From an uncultured Eubacteriales bacterium (GTDB lineage: Bacteria > Bacillota > Clostridia > Oscillospirales > CAG-272), in contig CATYXQ010000029.1 of assembly GCA_958414825.1 (NCBI GenBank), positions 1 through 24,039 on the forward strand: a DNA stretch of 24,039 bases, in the 5' to 3' direction. Below are positions 1 to 7,758 of this stretch, in pieces. The notes below the pieces were generated by a model. The model was given only the letters and a program-made list of their open reading frames with translations. It made no database searches and was not told where the DNA came from. Both the position numbers and the translations under genes were made by a program. Every line of letters starts with the position of its first letter. Position 1 is the first letter of the stretch.

Positions 1-73
1 AGGCTCGGGTTGCGGCTCTGGCTCGGGCATCGGCTCAGGCTCAGGCTCAGGCTCGGGCTCAGGTTCAGGCTCA
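1..73 (-). repeat. Hexanucleotide repeat encoding a Pro-Glu linker
   Basis: Degenerate six-base units (GGCTCA or GGCTCG on the plus strand) run from the left edge to about position 73. On the minus strand they are read in frame as alternating Glu-Pro, with one Met interruption. Such charged proline-rich linkers commonly join an extracellular enzyme to a cell-wall or membrane anchor. The unit is six bases, so expansion or contraction changes linker length without shifting the frame. The repeat runs off the window, so its full size is unknown. Confidence 0.85.
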
Positions 74-3000
74 ACAGGCGGAATTGCTGAAGTAATTACC
101 GTGCGTAGATTATCGGTTTCACTGCGGTAAAAGCTGCTGCTTTCGGTGAGAAGCCCGCGCTGAAAGAGTGTGTTGAGGCTTTCATCTGCGGTGCATGCAT
201 CCGGTTCAAATATGGCGGCGACTAAGTAGACGTCCGAGTTGTCGGTGAGAAACGCATAGGCGCCGTTTTCAAATGTGACCGCCCCAGCAGTATCGGATAA
301 GGAAATTGTACTGCCGAGCGTATATTTTTTTAGATTCAGCGACATACCAGCGGGAATTTTGATGTATTCAAGCCCATGTGCATCCGTATGTGCGAGAATT
401 TTTTCGATGAAAGCGGTGTCGGCGGGGAGAATGTAGCCAGTGGGTAGAGAACGGCTTGCTGTGACTGTGTCAAATTGACGGAATGTTGCCGTGGCGTTTT
501 GATCCTTATAGGTACCGTCAACATAGACAGAGGGGCAGGGGACAGTATAGGTTGCTTTGCCTGTCATCGTCGTTTTCAGTGCAAAAATACGATTTTCATC
601 ATAGGTGACGATGCCTGCCGCCTCTCTTGCGGCTGCAACGTCGCGCGCAAGCTGTCCGTCGGCGGCGAGAACCTCGGATACGATTGCTTTCAGTCCAGTT
701 ACATGGGCAAAAACGCGGCGGGCATAGTGCCCTTTTCCGTTCCATATGCCCATGACTTCAATTAAGAAACTGTAAGAGCCGCGCGTAGCCGCATAGCATT
801 GCGCAGTGGACGGATTGGCCGCAGGAGCATAATAGACGCTTGGCCGCAGTCCGCTTTTCGCGGTTGTTTCCATTAGGCTGTATATCATCTGATTTCCTTT
901 ACTGTTGATGATGTTTATACTGCCGTCGCTGACTCCCTCGGTATCGACGAGCGGCGTATTGACAGTGCCGGCAAAGGAAAAGCAAAGGTCGTCAATGTCG
1001 GAAATTGAGTTGTCTGTGGGATCAACCGTGAGCGTACCGCTGTCCTCATGGCAGTCTACATATACCGTCGGCATGAACTGACGATATACATATACCAGAT
1101 TTGCTGCCGATGGATGGAGGAGCGAGATGAGGTCGCGGTTGGGATTTACATTGTCGGCATATGTGCGTTTAAAGCGCTGGAGATTGTCGGGCGTACCTGC
1201 CGGGACGAGAATCACGGCGCCGACTTTATCCAGTATTTCCTCACCGTATGTACCGCTCAGGGCAACGCCGAAGTTGAGAACACCCTCCTCGCCGGCCGGT
1301 TCGTTGCCGTGGATGCCGCCTGAAATCATCAGAATGTCGCGCACACCTTTTTCGCGGATAATTTTTCCGACTTCCTCTAATGTCGCATTAGCGGGAATTT
1401 CATCTTTGGAAAAGACCAGTACCGGCGTCTGATTGCCGTATTCGGTCTTAGCAAACGGATAGAAAACATGGAGCCAATCGCAGGCGGCGTCCAGTGTATC
1501 TACGAAGGCGCAGAGTTCGGCATTATTCATAAAGGCACGATCGTCTGCGTGCAGGGTGAAAGTCGGGGTAGTGAAAGGCGTATAGCCGACGAGTTCGTCT
1601 GTTCCATAGAAGCTTTCCATGACTTCATCGGTCGTATTGGAACTGACATTTTCCATATAACTGTCTGCAACAAAAGGTTCGAGAGCCAGCGCATATGTAT
1701 GGCTTTCTTCTTTGCCGCTGACATAAAAATATTTGGTTTCGTAGTCGCTGCCGCCGCTTCCGTAATAGACTTTAAAATAATAGAGTCCGGGCGTCAGCAA
1801 CACCTCGGCATAATTTTTACCGCCGTTTGTGCCGTAGGTTATACCGTCGGTGATTTTTGTATTGGTTTCGCCGTAGCGGTAAATGACAATTTTCGGCTGC
1901 ACTTGGTCTGCGCCGAGCGGGTTGTAGTAGTCGATATGAATCTGCGTGCCGTCATGATAACCTGTATAGTTTACGCGGTAGATGACCGCATCGTCTGTGA
2001 CTGTGCGCACGAGCGTCTCGCCTCCAGTTGGTGTATAGTTTATGTTGCCTGTACTCTCGGGATCATTTACCGTGAGGAGCACCTTTCCGTTTTCCGGTTT
2101 GCCGGAGACGTTGAGTGTGACAGACCCGCTGAAGCTGTCTGCCGTCAGCGAGGACGCCGCGCCGAGCGTCAGGCTGCCCCCGCCTGACACAAAGGACGCG
2201 CAGATATTGCCGCCGAGCGTCAGACTGCCTCCGGCCGACAGGTCAATTGCAGTTTTTTCTTTTACACTTCCGGCATTGCCGCTTTTCAGCGTTATGCTGC
2301 TCCCTTCGCCTACGCAGGCGGCATTCAGTGCTACCGCGCCGGCAACATCGCCGCCGTCCAGAAGAATGGTTGCCGAACCGGTAACCGTTCCGCTATTTTC
2401 GTTTTGCCCATTGCCGTTGATACCATAAACGGTAGAGAGATTGTAGTAGCCGACTTTTCCGCCGTAACAGCTTGTTTTTGCAGTACCGTCAATCGTGCCG
2501 CTGCGTGAGCCTGCCGATAGCGTGACTTTGATCTCGCCGCCGTACATATCAGCGGCAGAATGGCCGACAACATCGCCGCTAAAGCCGCCTGCATAGACGG
2601 AACCGGGGATATAAATATCGTCGTGGACGGAAACTCGGACATTGCCTGTAACCGTTCCGCTTTGTGCGCCGGCACAGACATAGGTGGAGGCGCCTGCTGG
2701 AGCGGTAAAGACCGCGTTGTCCCGGAGTGTAACCGAAATTCCGCCGTCGCCCGTGGTTACGCCGCCGGTGTAGCCTCCGCCGTAGATATGGCGGTAAAGA
2801 TGCGCGTTTTCAGAAATGTCAATCGTAATGTCACCGTTTGTCGTGATGTTGGCGTAGCGCGACGCGCCTAAAATGTTGGAATAAATCTCGGCGTTTCCGT
2901 AGACATCGATATAGATATTGCCGTTGAATGTATAGGCTTTTCCGCCTGAAATGCCGACAAGCCCGCCGACAACACCCGGAGCCGCAGAATTATAGGATAC

Positions 3001-3717
3001 ACGGGCGCTGCCGCCGATATTTAAGTAGGCGTCGCCCTGAAATCCGCCGCGGTAACCGCCGCCGGCAATTGTATGCAGTACTTCGCCGCCCTCAAAGGTT
3101 ACAAAACTGGTTCCGGTGAAAGTTCCCTGCCAGTTACCACCGAAAATGCTGTGCCATGTACCGCTGTGAACTGTGAGATGGACGTTTTTTTCATTCGCGG
3201 CGGCGTAGAGATAACAGCCGATGAGCGAGGGATATGCCGTCTTTTCCGATGTGCTTGTTGTGGTACAGATGACGTTTTCACCGATGGTCAGCGCATATCC
3301 GCGTGCGGCAATCATTTGGGGAACATCCGATGCGTTACAGAGCGTTATGTCATGCCATTCGGTTTCCGTTCCCATACCGAGTACTTGTGAAGCCTGTGTG
3401 GCGGTTGCAGATGTTCGATAGGAGAGACACAGCTTAGCGTCGTTTGTTTCGGCGTAATTGACGCCCTCCCAAAGCGAAGTCAGTGTGACTTTGCCGGAGG
3501 CGGCTGCTAAATTGAATCCCGAGGTGATAGATGTTTCACCGGAAACAACAATTGTACCGCCGTTTGGCAATGCCGCTGCTGCTTCTTTCAGCGTGGTATA
3601 AGCGCCCTCCGTATTTCCTGTCCCATCCAGAAAAACCACGCTTTCCGCGCTGACTGCGGCGCAGAGCAGGCAACTGAAGCAACATAGCGCTATCAAAAAA
3701 ATGGATACTTTTTTCAT
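1..3717 (-). CDS. Large secreted beta-solenoid/M14 zinc carboxypeptidase-like protein, C-terminus outside window
   Basis: One open frame of 1239 codons without a stop runs from ATG at 3717 off the left edge. An AGAGGTG ribosome site lies 7-8 nt upstream of the start. Residues 1-24 look like a signal peptide: a KK start, a hydrophobic core and an A-V-S-A cleavage site. Residues about 25-545 are Gly/Ala/Thr-rich with repeating units of alternating hydrophobics around GGGYxGG and GNIxIxI, as expected for a right-handed beta-helix. A beta-rich linker (about 560-690) follows. Residues about 735-1010 resemble peptidase family M14: FYPFAKTEYGNQTP, H803-G-N-E806 (the HxxE zinc motif), N860-R861, H890 as third ligand in VDCHED, and E987 in FLIEVMG as the likely catalytic glutamate. 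The end visible here is an EPEP linker. The exact substrate (peptide or peptidoglycan) cannot be read from sequence. The divergent LysR gene is a plausible regulator. Confidence 0.85.
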   Translation of the reverse strand, partial: MKKVSIFLIALCCFSCLLCAAVSAESVVFLDGTGNTEGAYTTLKEAAAALPNGGTIVVSGETSITSGFNLAAASGKVTLTSLWEGVNYAETNDAKLCLSYRTSATATQASQVLGMGTETEWHDITLCNASDVPQMIAARGYALTIGENVICTTTSTSEKTAYPSLIGCYLYAAANEKNVHLTVHSGTWHSIFGGNWQGTFTGTSFVTFEGGEVLHTIAGGGYRGGFQGDAYLNIGGSARVSYNSAAPGVVGGLVGISGGKAYTFNGNIYIDVYGNAEIYSNILGASRYANITTNGDITIDISENAHLYRHIYGGGYTGGVTTGDGGISVTLRDNAVFTAPAGASTYVCAGAQSGTVTGNVRVSVHDDIYIPGSVYAGGFSGDVVGHSAADMYGGEIKVTLSAGSRSGTIDGTAKTSCYGGKVGYYNLSTVYGINGNGQNENSGTVTGSATILLDGGDVAGAVALNAACVGEGSSITLKSGNAGSVKEKTAIDLSAGGSLTLGGNICASFVSGGGSLTLGAASSLTADSFSGSVTLNVSGKPENGKVLLTVNDPESTGNINYTPTGGETLVRTVTDDAVIYRVNYTGYHDGTQIHIDYYNPLGADQVQPKIVIYRYGETNTKITDGITYGTNGGKNYAEVLLTPGLYYFKVYYGSGGSDYETKYFYVSGKEESHTYALALEPFVADSYMENVSSNTTDEVMESFYGTDELVGYTPFTTPTFTLHADDRAFMNNAELCAFVDTLDAACDWLHVFYPFAKTEYGNQTPVLVFSKDEIPANATLEEVGKIIREKGVRDILMISGGIHGNEPAGEEGVLNFGVALSGTYGEEILDKVGAVILVPAGTPDNLQRFKRTYADNVNPNRDLISLLHPSAANLVYVYRQFMPTVYVDCHEDSGTLTVDPTDNSISDIDDLCFSFAGTVNTPLVDTEGVSDGSINIINSKGNQMIYSLMETTAKSGLRPSVYYAPAANPSTAQCYAATRGSYSFLIEVMGIWNGKGHYARRVFAHVTGLKAIVSEVLAADGQLARDVAAAREAAGIVTYDENRIFALKTTMTGKATYTVPCPSVYVDGTYKDQNATATFRQFDTVTASRSLPTGYILPADTAFIEKILAHTDAHGLEYIKIPAGMSLNLKKYTLGSTISLSDTAGAVTFENGAYAFLTDNSDVYLVAAIFEPDACTADESLNTLFQRGLLTESSSFYRSETDNLRTVITSAIPPVEPEPEPEPEPEPEPMPEPEPQPEP

Positions 3718-3758
3718 AAAAATACACCTCTGAACTCGAATTTTTTTATTCTATATTC

Positions 3759-3787
3759 ACTATATCACATCTTATACTTGACGTAAA
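3759..3787 (-). promoter_or_regulatory. Candidate promoter of the secreted M14 protein gene
   Basis: On the minus strand, TTTACG (3787-3782) and TATAGT (3764-3759) are separated by 17 nt, with the start codon about 41 nt downstream. The -35 overlaps by two bases the -35 of the divergent LysR promoter, so the two promoters probably compete or share regulation. The -35 is only a partial match to TTGACA. Confidence 0.55.
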
Positions 3788-3806
3788 ATACATATTTTGT
3801 TACAAT
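3778..3806 (+). promoter_or_regulatory. Promoter of the LysR-type regulator gene
   Basis: TTGACG (3778-3783) and TACAAT (3801-3806) are separated by exactly 17 nt, a good sigma-A promoter about 30 nt before the start codon. Its -35 overlaps the -35 of the opposing promoter. Confidence 0.75.
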
Positions 3807-3808
3807 AT
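3792..3808. promoter_or_regulatory. Candidate LysR-type operator (T-N11-A palindrome)
   Basis: ATATTTTGTTACAATAT has 5-base inverted arms around a 7-base centre and contains T-N11-A pairs (for example 3793/3805 and 3795/3807), the usual form of a LysR-family box. It covers the -10 of the lysR promoter, which fits autorepression, and lies beside the -35 of the divergent gene, which fits activation. The sequence is AT-rich, so a chance palindrome is possible. Confidence 0.4.
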
Positions 3809-3836
3809 CATATATTTAAATGCATAAGGAGTGGAT

Positions 3837-4700
3837 ATGGAACTTCTACAATTGCAATATTTTCGGGATGCGGCGCGGCTTGAGAATTTCTCCAAGGTAG
3901 CTGAGAAGTATTATGTTCCGCAGTCATCGATCAGCCATACGATTGCGCGGTTGGAGGAGGAACTCGGCGTCAAGCTGTTTACCCGCAGCGGCCGTCGAGT
4001 CATGCTTAATGACAGCGGCAGGGCATTTTATGAGGAGATCAGCGCAGGACTGATGAAAATTGACAACGGCGTTCGCCGTGTTCGGGATTTGCACAATTAT
4101 ACGGTGCGGCTGGCTTCAATTGAGGGGACGCTTGCAGTCATTCCGATGGTGGACGCTTTTCAGCGCATGAACCCCGATGTGAAAATCATATTCGGCAATC
4201 CTTCGGAGCGTTTAAAAGGGAATTTATTTTATGATGTACGCATCTGCACGCTGCCTTATCCGAATGATAAGACGGATACGCATATGCCTTTGTTTGAGGA
4301 ACGGATTTTGGTTGCTATGGCTAAGACGCATCCGCTGGCGCAAAAGGAGAGCGTTGCGTTTGATGAGATCTGCGATCTTCCGCTCATCGGACTGTATCCC
4401 GGAGAAAAACTGTACCGACAGATGCAGGCGTATTTCGAATTGCATGAATACACGCCGAATATCAAAATTGAAACCAGCAATCATGCTTCGGTGTCTGAGT
4501 TTGTGCGCTGCGGGTTTGGCGTTGCTTTTGTACCGGAGATTTCATGGGCGGATGTTGCCGCTGCAGACGTCCGATTGCTGCCGATTTCGGATTTTGAATG
4601 CAGCCGCACAATCTATATTTGCTGGCCGAAGGATACGCCGCAGAGCGAGGCGACAAAGCGATTTATTGATTTTGCCGCGACCCATTTCCAAAAGCGGTGA
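3837..4700 (+). CDS. LysR-family transcriptional regulator
   Basis: A 287-residue protein with the LysR layout. Residues about 1-60 form the winged helix-turn-helix (LQYFRDAARLENFSKVAEKY, then the recognition-helix region PQSSISHTIARLEEELGVKLF and TRSGRRVMLNDSGRAF). Residues about 85-285 match the periplasmic-binding-protein-like effector domain, including the segment with HPLAQKESVAFDEICDLPLIG. ATG 3837 is preferred over GTG 3831 because AAGGAG (3826-3831) sits 5 nt upstream of it and the family N-terminus starts there. LysR regulators often control the divergent neighbour, here the secreted M14 protein gene. The effector cannot be inferred. A strong terminator follows the stop directly. Confidence 0.93.
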   Translation: MELLQLQYFRDAARLENFSKVAEKYYVPQSSISHTIARLEEELGVKLFTRSGRRVMLNDSGRAFYEEISAGLMKIDNGVRRVRDLHNYTVRLASIEGTLAVIPMVDAFQRMNPDVKIIFGNPSERLKGNLFYDVRICTLPYPNDKTDTHMPLFEERILVAMAKTHPLAQKESVAFDEICDLPLIGLYPGEKLYRQMQAYFELHEYTPNIKIETSNHASVSEFVRCGFGVAFVPEISWADVAAADVRLLPISDFECSRTIYICWPKDTPQSEATKRFIDFAATHFQKR

Positions 4701-4724
4701 AAAAGCGCGCCGAAGCGCGCTTTT
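4701..4724 (+). terminator. Intrinsic terminator of the LysR gene
   Basis: A 10-bp stem (AAAAGCGCGC / GCGCGCTTTT) with a CGAA tetraloop begins at the base after the stop codon. The trailing T-run is part of the stem. Confidence 0.85.
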
Positions 4725-4742
4725 CTGTAATTTCATAATAAA

Positions 4743-4765
4743 AACCACGCGATTATCGCGTGGTT
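4743..4765 (-). terminator. Intrinsic terminator, probable end of the aro operon
   Basis: AACCACGCGA / TCGCGTGGTT forms a 10-bp stem with a TTA loop. Read on the minus strand it is followed by TTTTATTAT, as expected for a terminator of the leftward aro operon, whose last stop codon is about 160 nt upstream. It lies tail to tail with the LysR terminator. Between 4766 and 4926 I see no gene. Confidence 0.65.
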
Positions 4766-4926
4766 ACGGGCGGTTAAAAAAGCTTGCTTTTTCGGCGGAT
4801 ATATTCTCCGTTTTGCGGGGAAATTTTATTCTATAATTCTTATCTTCTCCTACATATACGTTTCTTTGTGTTTCCATTTTTGTCGAAGCTTTATGATACG
4901 AATATTTAAAGCTGTCTTACATGCAG

Positions 4927-5373
4927 TCAGGTTTGTGTGCCTGTTTTGGATGCGGCGCATAGAAAATCCATCGCTTCAAGATAGCAGTCAAAGCCGTGTC
5001 CTGCGATGGTTTTTTTAGCGGCAAGCGATATATAGGAAACCTTTCGGAAATCCTCACGCGCATTTACGTCTGAAATATGCACTTCAACCGTCGGCAGGCC
5101 GACGGCTTTCAGCGCGTCGAGAATCGCAATACTCGTGTGCGTATAGGCGGCGGGATTGATCACAATGCCGTCGAAATGTCCGTATGCACGTTGAATTTCA
5201 TCCACAATCTCGCCTTCGTGATTGGACTGAAAGCAGCGGACGGAAATGCCTTTTTTTTGTCCATATATCTCAATTTTTTGGATGAGATCGTCATAGGTGT
5301 TTTTACCGTAAATGTCCGGCTCACGAATTCCCAGCATGTTTAGGTTCGGGCCGTTAATCACCAGAAGTTTCAT
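4927..5373 (-). CDS. aroQ: 3-dehydroquinate dehydratase, type II
   Basis: This enzyme converts 3-dehydroquinate to 3-dehydroshikimate (third shikimate step) in the cytoplasm. The 148-residue length fits the dodecameric type II family. Visible motifs are NGPNLNMLG (7-15), the flexible-loop REPDIYG with catalytic Tyr22, QSNHEGEIVD (49-58), INPAAYTHTSIAI (72-84) and EVHISDVNAREDFR (97-110) with catalytic His99 and Arg106. ATG 5373 overlaps the aroE-aroK stop as ATGA, so translation is probably coupled. A TTG four codons upstream is an unlikely alternative because the family starts at MKLLVINGPN. It is the last gene of the aro operon. Confidence 0.96.
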   Translation of the reverse strand: MKLLVINGPNLNMLGIREPDIYGKNTYDDLIQKIEIYGQKKGISVRCFQSNHEGEIVDEIQRAYGHFDGIVINPAAYTHTSIAILDALKAVGLPTVEVHISDVNAREDFRKVSYISLAAKKTIAGHGFDCYLEAMDFLCAASKTGTQT

Positions 5374-6614
5374 ATTTTGTTCCAATCCCTTTCCATAAAG
5401 GCCGTAAGCGTTTTTGCGGCGCTCTTATTTGCACTGTCACATTCGGGTATGATAATGTCTGCAAGTGTTTCGTAGATCGGGGCGCGCTCGGCATACATCC
5501 GCGCAAGTGTCTCCGCGCTGCTTGACAGGGGGCGTCCGTTGGTCGCGAGATTGCCCAGCGCGCGCCGCAGATAAACGATACATCCGTTTTGTTGCAGGGA
5601 GATTCGGTTTTCGGCGCGCAAAATGGTTCCGCCGCCGCAGGCAATGATGCAGCCGCCTTTTGCGGAGATTTCAAGGCAGATTTCGGTTTCCAGATCTCGA
5701 AAATATCGCTCGCCCCGTGTGCGGATGACTTCTCCTGCAGGCATATCTGCTCGTTTTGCCAGAATCAGATCAAGGTCATAGAGCGGGCGTCCGGTTTTTT
5801 CAGCCAAAATTTTCCCGACCGTGCTTTTTCCGCAGCCCGGCATTCCGATTAACACGAGATTGGAAAGCGATTGCAGCATGGTTGCCAGCACGGCGTTGAT
5901 TTTGGTTTCTGAATGCTTTTGTCCGCGGAAATAGCCGTCTGCATAGGCGGCCTGCGCTACCAGCATTGCGAGGCCGCCTGCGCATGGAATTCCACGCTTT
6001 TCCGCCTCCAGCACAAGGCGAGTGCGCAGCGGATTGTAGATCACGTCTATCACGCCTGAGAGCGCGGGCAGTTTGGAAAGGTCAAGCGGACATGCTGTGA
6101 TATTCGGAAACATGCCGACCGGCGTTGTGTTGATCAGAATTTCCGCATTGGCGCATGTATTTTGGAGATTTTCATAGTTGACGTTGCCTTTTCTTGATAC
6201 AACGGTTATTTGGCGCGCCCCGCGGGCCTCGGCAGCGGCGCGCGCCGTTTTGGAGGTGCCGCCGCCGCCGAGAATAACAACATGCTTTTTGTCAAGCGAA
6301 ATGCCCGCGCGGCGGCAGAGAAAAAGAAATCCGTCAAAATCGGTATTGAAGCCGAACAGACGGCCTTTGTAATTGGCAACGGTGTTAACCGCGCCGATAC
6401 GCAGAGCCTCGCCGTCCAAAAAGTCGCAGAGCGGCATCACGTCCTGCTTATAGGGAATTGTGACGTTTACACCGTCAAAATCCCGTGCGAGCATAAAGGG
6501 AATAAGCGCGTCTTTCTCAAGCTCGCGCAGTGTGTAGTCGGGATTGCCGAGCAGCTTATGGATTTTCGGGGAATGGGAGTGGGGCAGATGCTCTCCGACG
6601 ATTGCGTATCGCAT
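5370..6614 (-). CDS. Bifunctional shikimate dehydrogenase-shikimate kinase fusion
   Basis: A 414-residue fusion. Residues 1 to about 248 are shikimate dehydrogenase (AroE): SHSPKIH (13-19), NVTIPYK with catalytic Lys56, NTDFDG with Asp92, the nucleotide loop GGGGTSKTA (116-124) and NTTPVGM. Residues about 250-414 are shikimate kinase (AroK): Walker A GMPGCGKST (257-265), Asp280/Asp282, RGERYFRDLE with Arg300 and Arg306, CGGGT (326-330) and the lid GRPL. One chain thus carries two consecutive steps, dehydroshikimate to shikimate to shikimate-3-phosphate. ATG 6614 is chosen because GAGG lies 6 nt upstream and AroE homology begins at once. The frame could be read 25 codons further upstream, but that would lie inside pheA. 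It starts 1 nt after the pheA stop and overlaps aroQ by 4 nt. Confidence 0.95.
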   Translation of the reverse strand: MRYAIVGEHLPHSHSPKIHKLLGNPDYTLRELEKDALIPFMLARDFDGVNVTIPYKQDVMPLCDFLDGEALRIGAVNTVANYKGRLFGFNTDFDGFLFLCRRAGISLDKKHVVILGGGGTSKTARAAAEARGARQITVVSRKGNVNYENLQNTCANAEILINTTPVGMFPNITACPLDLSKLPALSGVIDVIYNPLRTRLVLEAEKRGIPCAGGLAMLVAQAAYADGYFRGQKHSETKINAVLATMLQSLSNLVLIGMPGCGKSTVGKILAEKTGRPLYDLDLILAKRADMPAGEVIRTRGERYFRDLETEICLEISAKGGCIIACGGGTILRAENRISLQQNGCIVYLRRALGNLATNGRPLSSSAETLARMYAERAPIYETLADIIIPECDSANKSAAKTLTAFMERDWNKI

Positions 6615-6615
6615 G

Positions 6616-7758
6616 TCAGACCTCGGAGTAGCAGCCGAGGAAAGAGCCGCCTTCGTATTCGGCGTCGAACAGATCGAGCGTTTCGACAAGACCGTCCGAA
6701 TAGAGCGAGGAATCGAAATCCAAATAGAACATGTACTCGAAATCTTTGCCCGGAATTGGCCGGCTTTCGATTTTGGAGAAGTTTACGCCGAGGGTTGCGA
6801 ACTTGGAGAGAATCGTGAACAGCGAACCGGGCGTATGGGGCAGGGTGAACATAATGCTGATTTTATTGGATCCGGGATAAATTTCAAGCTCCTTGGAGAT
6901 GCAGATGAAGCGCGTATAGTTGTTGTCGCTGTCTGCAATGCCGTCGGCAAGCCTGGTCAGGCCGTACATGGCCGCGCAGTTTTCGTTGCAGATGGCGGCC
7001 GCATCGGTGCGCTTGCTTTCTGCAAGCATTTTGGCCGCTGTCGCTGTGTTGGCGCATTCGGTAATTTTGACATCTTTGCCGAGCGATTTCAGAAATTCCT
7101 GACACTGCCCGATGGCCTGCGGATGCGAGAAAACTTCGCGGATGTCCGTAAGTTTTACACCCTTTTTAGCGGAGAGCGTATGGTCGATGCGAAGTTTAAT
7201 GCTTTTGACAATGTAGAATTTATGGCGCTTCATCAGGTCATAGACCTCAGTGACCGAGCCGTGCAGGTTGTTGCTGATCGGCAGAATGCCGTACCGGCAA
7301 AAACCGCTGGCAACGGCGTTGAAAACGCCCTCAAAGGTGCCCATGTACATAATGCTCGGAATGGAGAAAAGTTTTTCGGCCGCAACCTGCGAATAGGCGC
7401 CTTCGGTTCCCTGACAGGCAACGGTGCAGGCCGTGGGCAGCATTTTCGGCGTTTTCTCGGCGGCGTCGCGGATTTTTGCGGCAAGACTTCCACCAGCGCC
7501 GAGCCGCGCGGTTTGGTAGGAGCGCGACACTTCAAACAGCGTGGTATACAGTACCTTTGTATAGGTGGCCATGCGGCTGTCCATGTCCTTGGTCAGGCGT
7601 GCGACGATCTCACGCTCGCGCCCCGGATAAGCGACCGGCAAATTGTTTTCTTTCTTATATTCCGCGATACTTGCGCAGAGTTCCATTCGCTTTGAGAAAG
7701 CTTCGCGAATCACGTCGTCAATTTTGTCAATCTGATTTCTTGCTTCATTCATGTCCAT
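6616..7758 (-). CDS. pheA: Bifunctional chorismate mutase-prephenate dehydratase (P-protein)
   Basis: A 380-residue enzyme that would turn chorismate into prephenate and then phenylpyruvate. Residues about 3-85 are an AroH/AroQ-type chorismate mutase helix bundle (Arg7, RMELCASIAEYK). Residues about 110-290 are prephenate dehydratase: QGTEGAYS (116-123), SHPQAIGQC (211-219) and the catalytic YTRF (281-284). Residues about 297-375 are an ACT domain with GSLFTILSKF and ESRP (331-334), the usual Phe-binding motifs, so feedback inhibition by Phe is expected. Oddity: the normal PIEN segment reads PISNNLHGS, with Ser162 replacing a glutamate usually conserved in the family. ATG 7758 has GAGGT 8 nt upstream. 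The gene overlaps the aroC end by 14 nt. Confidence 0.94.
   Translation of the reverse strand: MDMNEARNQIDKIDDVIREAFSKRMELCASIAEYKKENNLPVAYPGREREIVARLTKDMDSRMATYTKVLYTTLFEVSRSYQTARLGAGGSLAAKIRDAAEKTPKMLPTACTVACQGTEGAYSQVAAEKLFSIPSIMYMGTFEGVFNAVASGFCRYGILPISNNLHGSVTEVYDLMKRHKFYIVKSIKLRIDHTLSAKKGVKLTDIREVFSHPQAIGQCQEFLKSLGKDVKITECANTATAAKMLAESKRTDAAAICNENCAAMYGLTRLADGIADSDNNYTRFICISKELEIYPGSNKISIMFTLPHTPGSLFTILSKFATLGVNFSKIESRPIPGKDFEYMFYLDFDSSLYSDGLVETLDLFDAEYEGGSFLGCYSEV

Noticed and set aside
1468..2187. A 239-codon plus-strand frame and several shorter ones within 475-3390
   Set aside because: They lie antisense to the long secreted M14 protein frame, which has a signal peptide, conserved catalytic residues and a promoter. 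The plus frames have no ribosome sites or motifs.
2157..2240. Near-identical short repeats in the secreted protein gene that might be a mobile or recombination site
   Set aside because: They encode the repeated motif GGSLTLGG of the solenoid region in frame, so they are explained by protein repeats.
4776..4792. AAAAAAGC / GCTTTTT inverted repeat after the LysR gene
   Set aside because: Only two G-C pairs and a 2-base loop; two much better terminators lie just upstream.
6544..7695. A 383-codon open frame on the plus strand
   Set aside because: It is exactly antisense to pheA and the start of aroE-aroK, which carry clear family motifs, a ribosome site and operon context. The plus frame shows no recognisable motif and reflects codon bias on the other strand.
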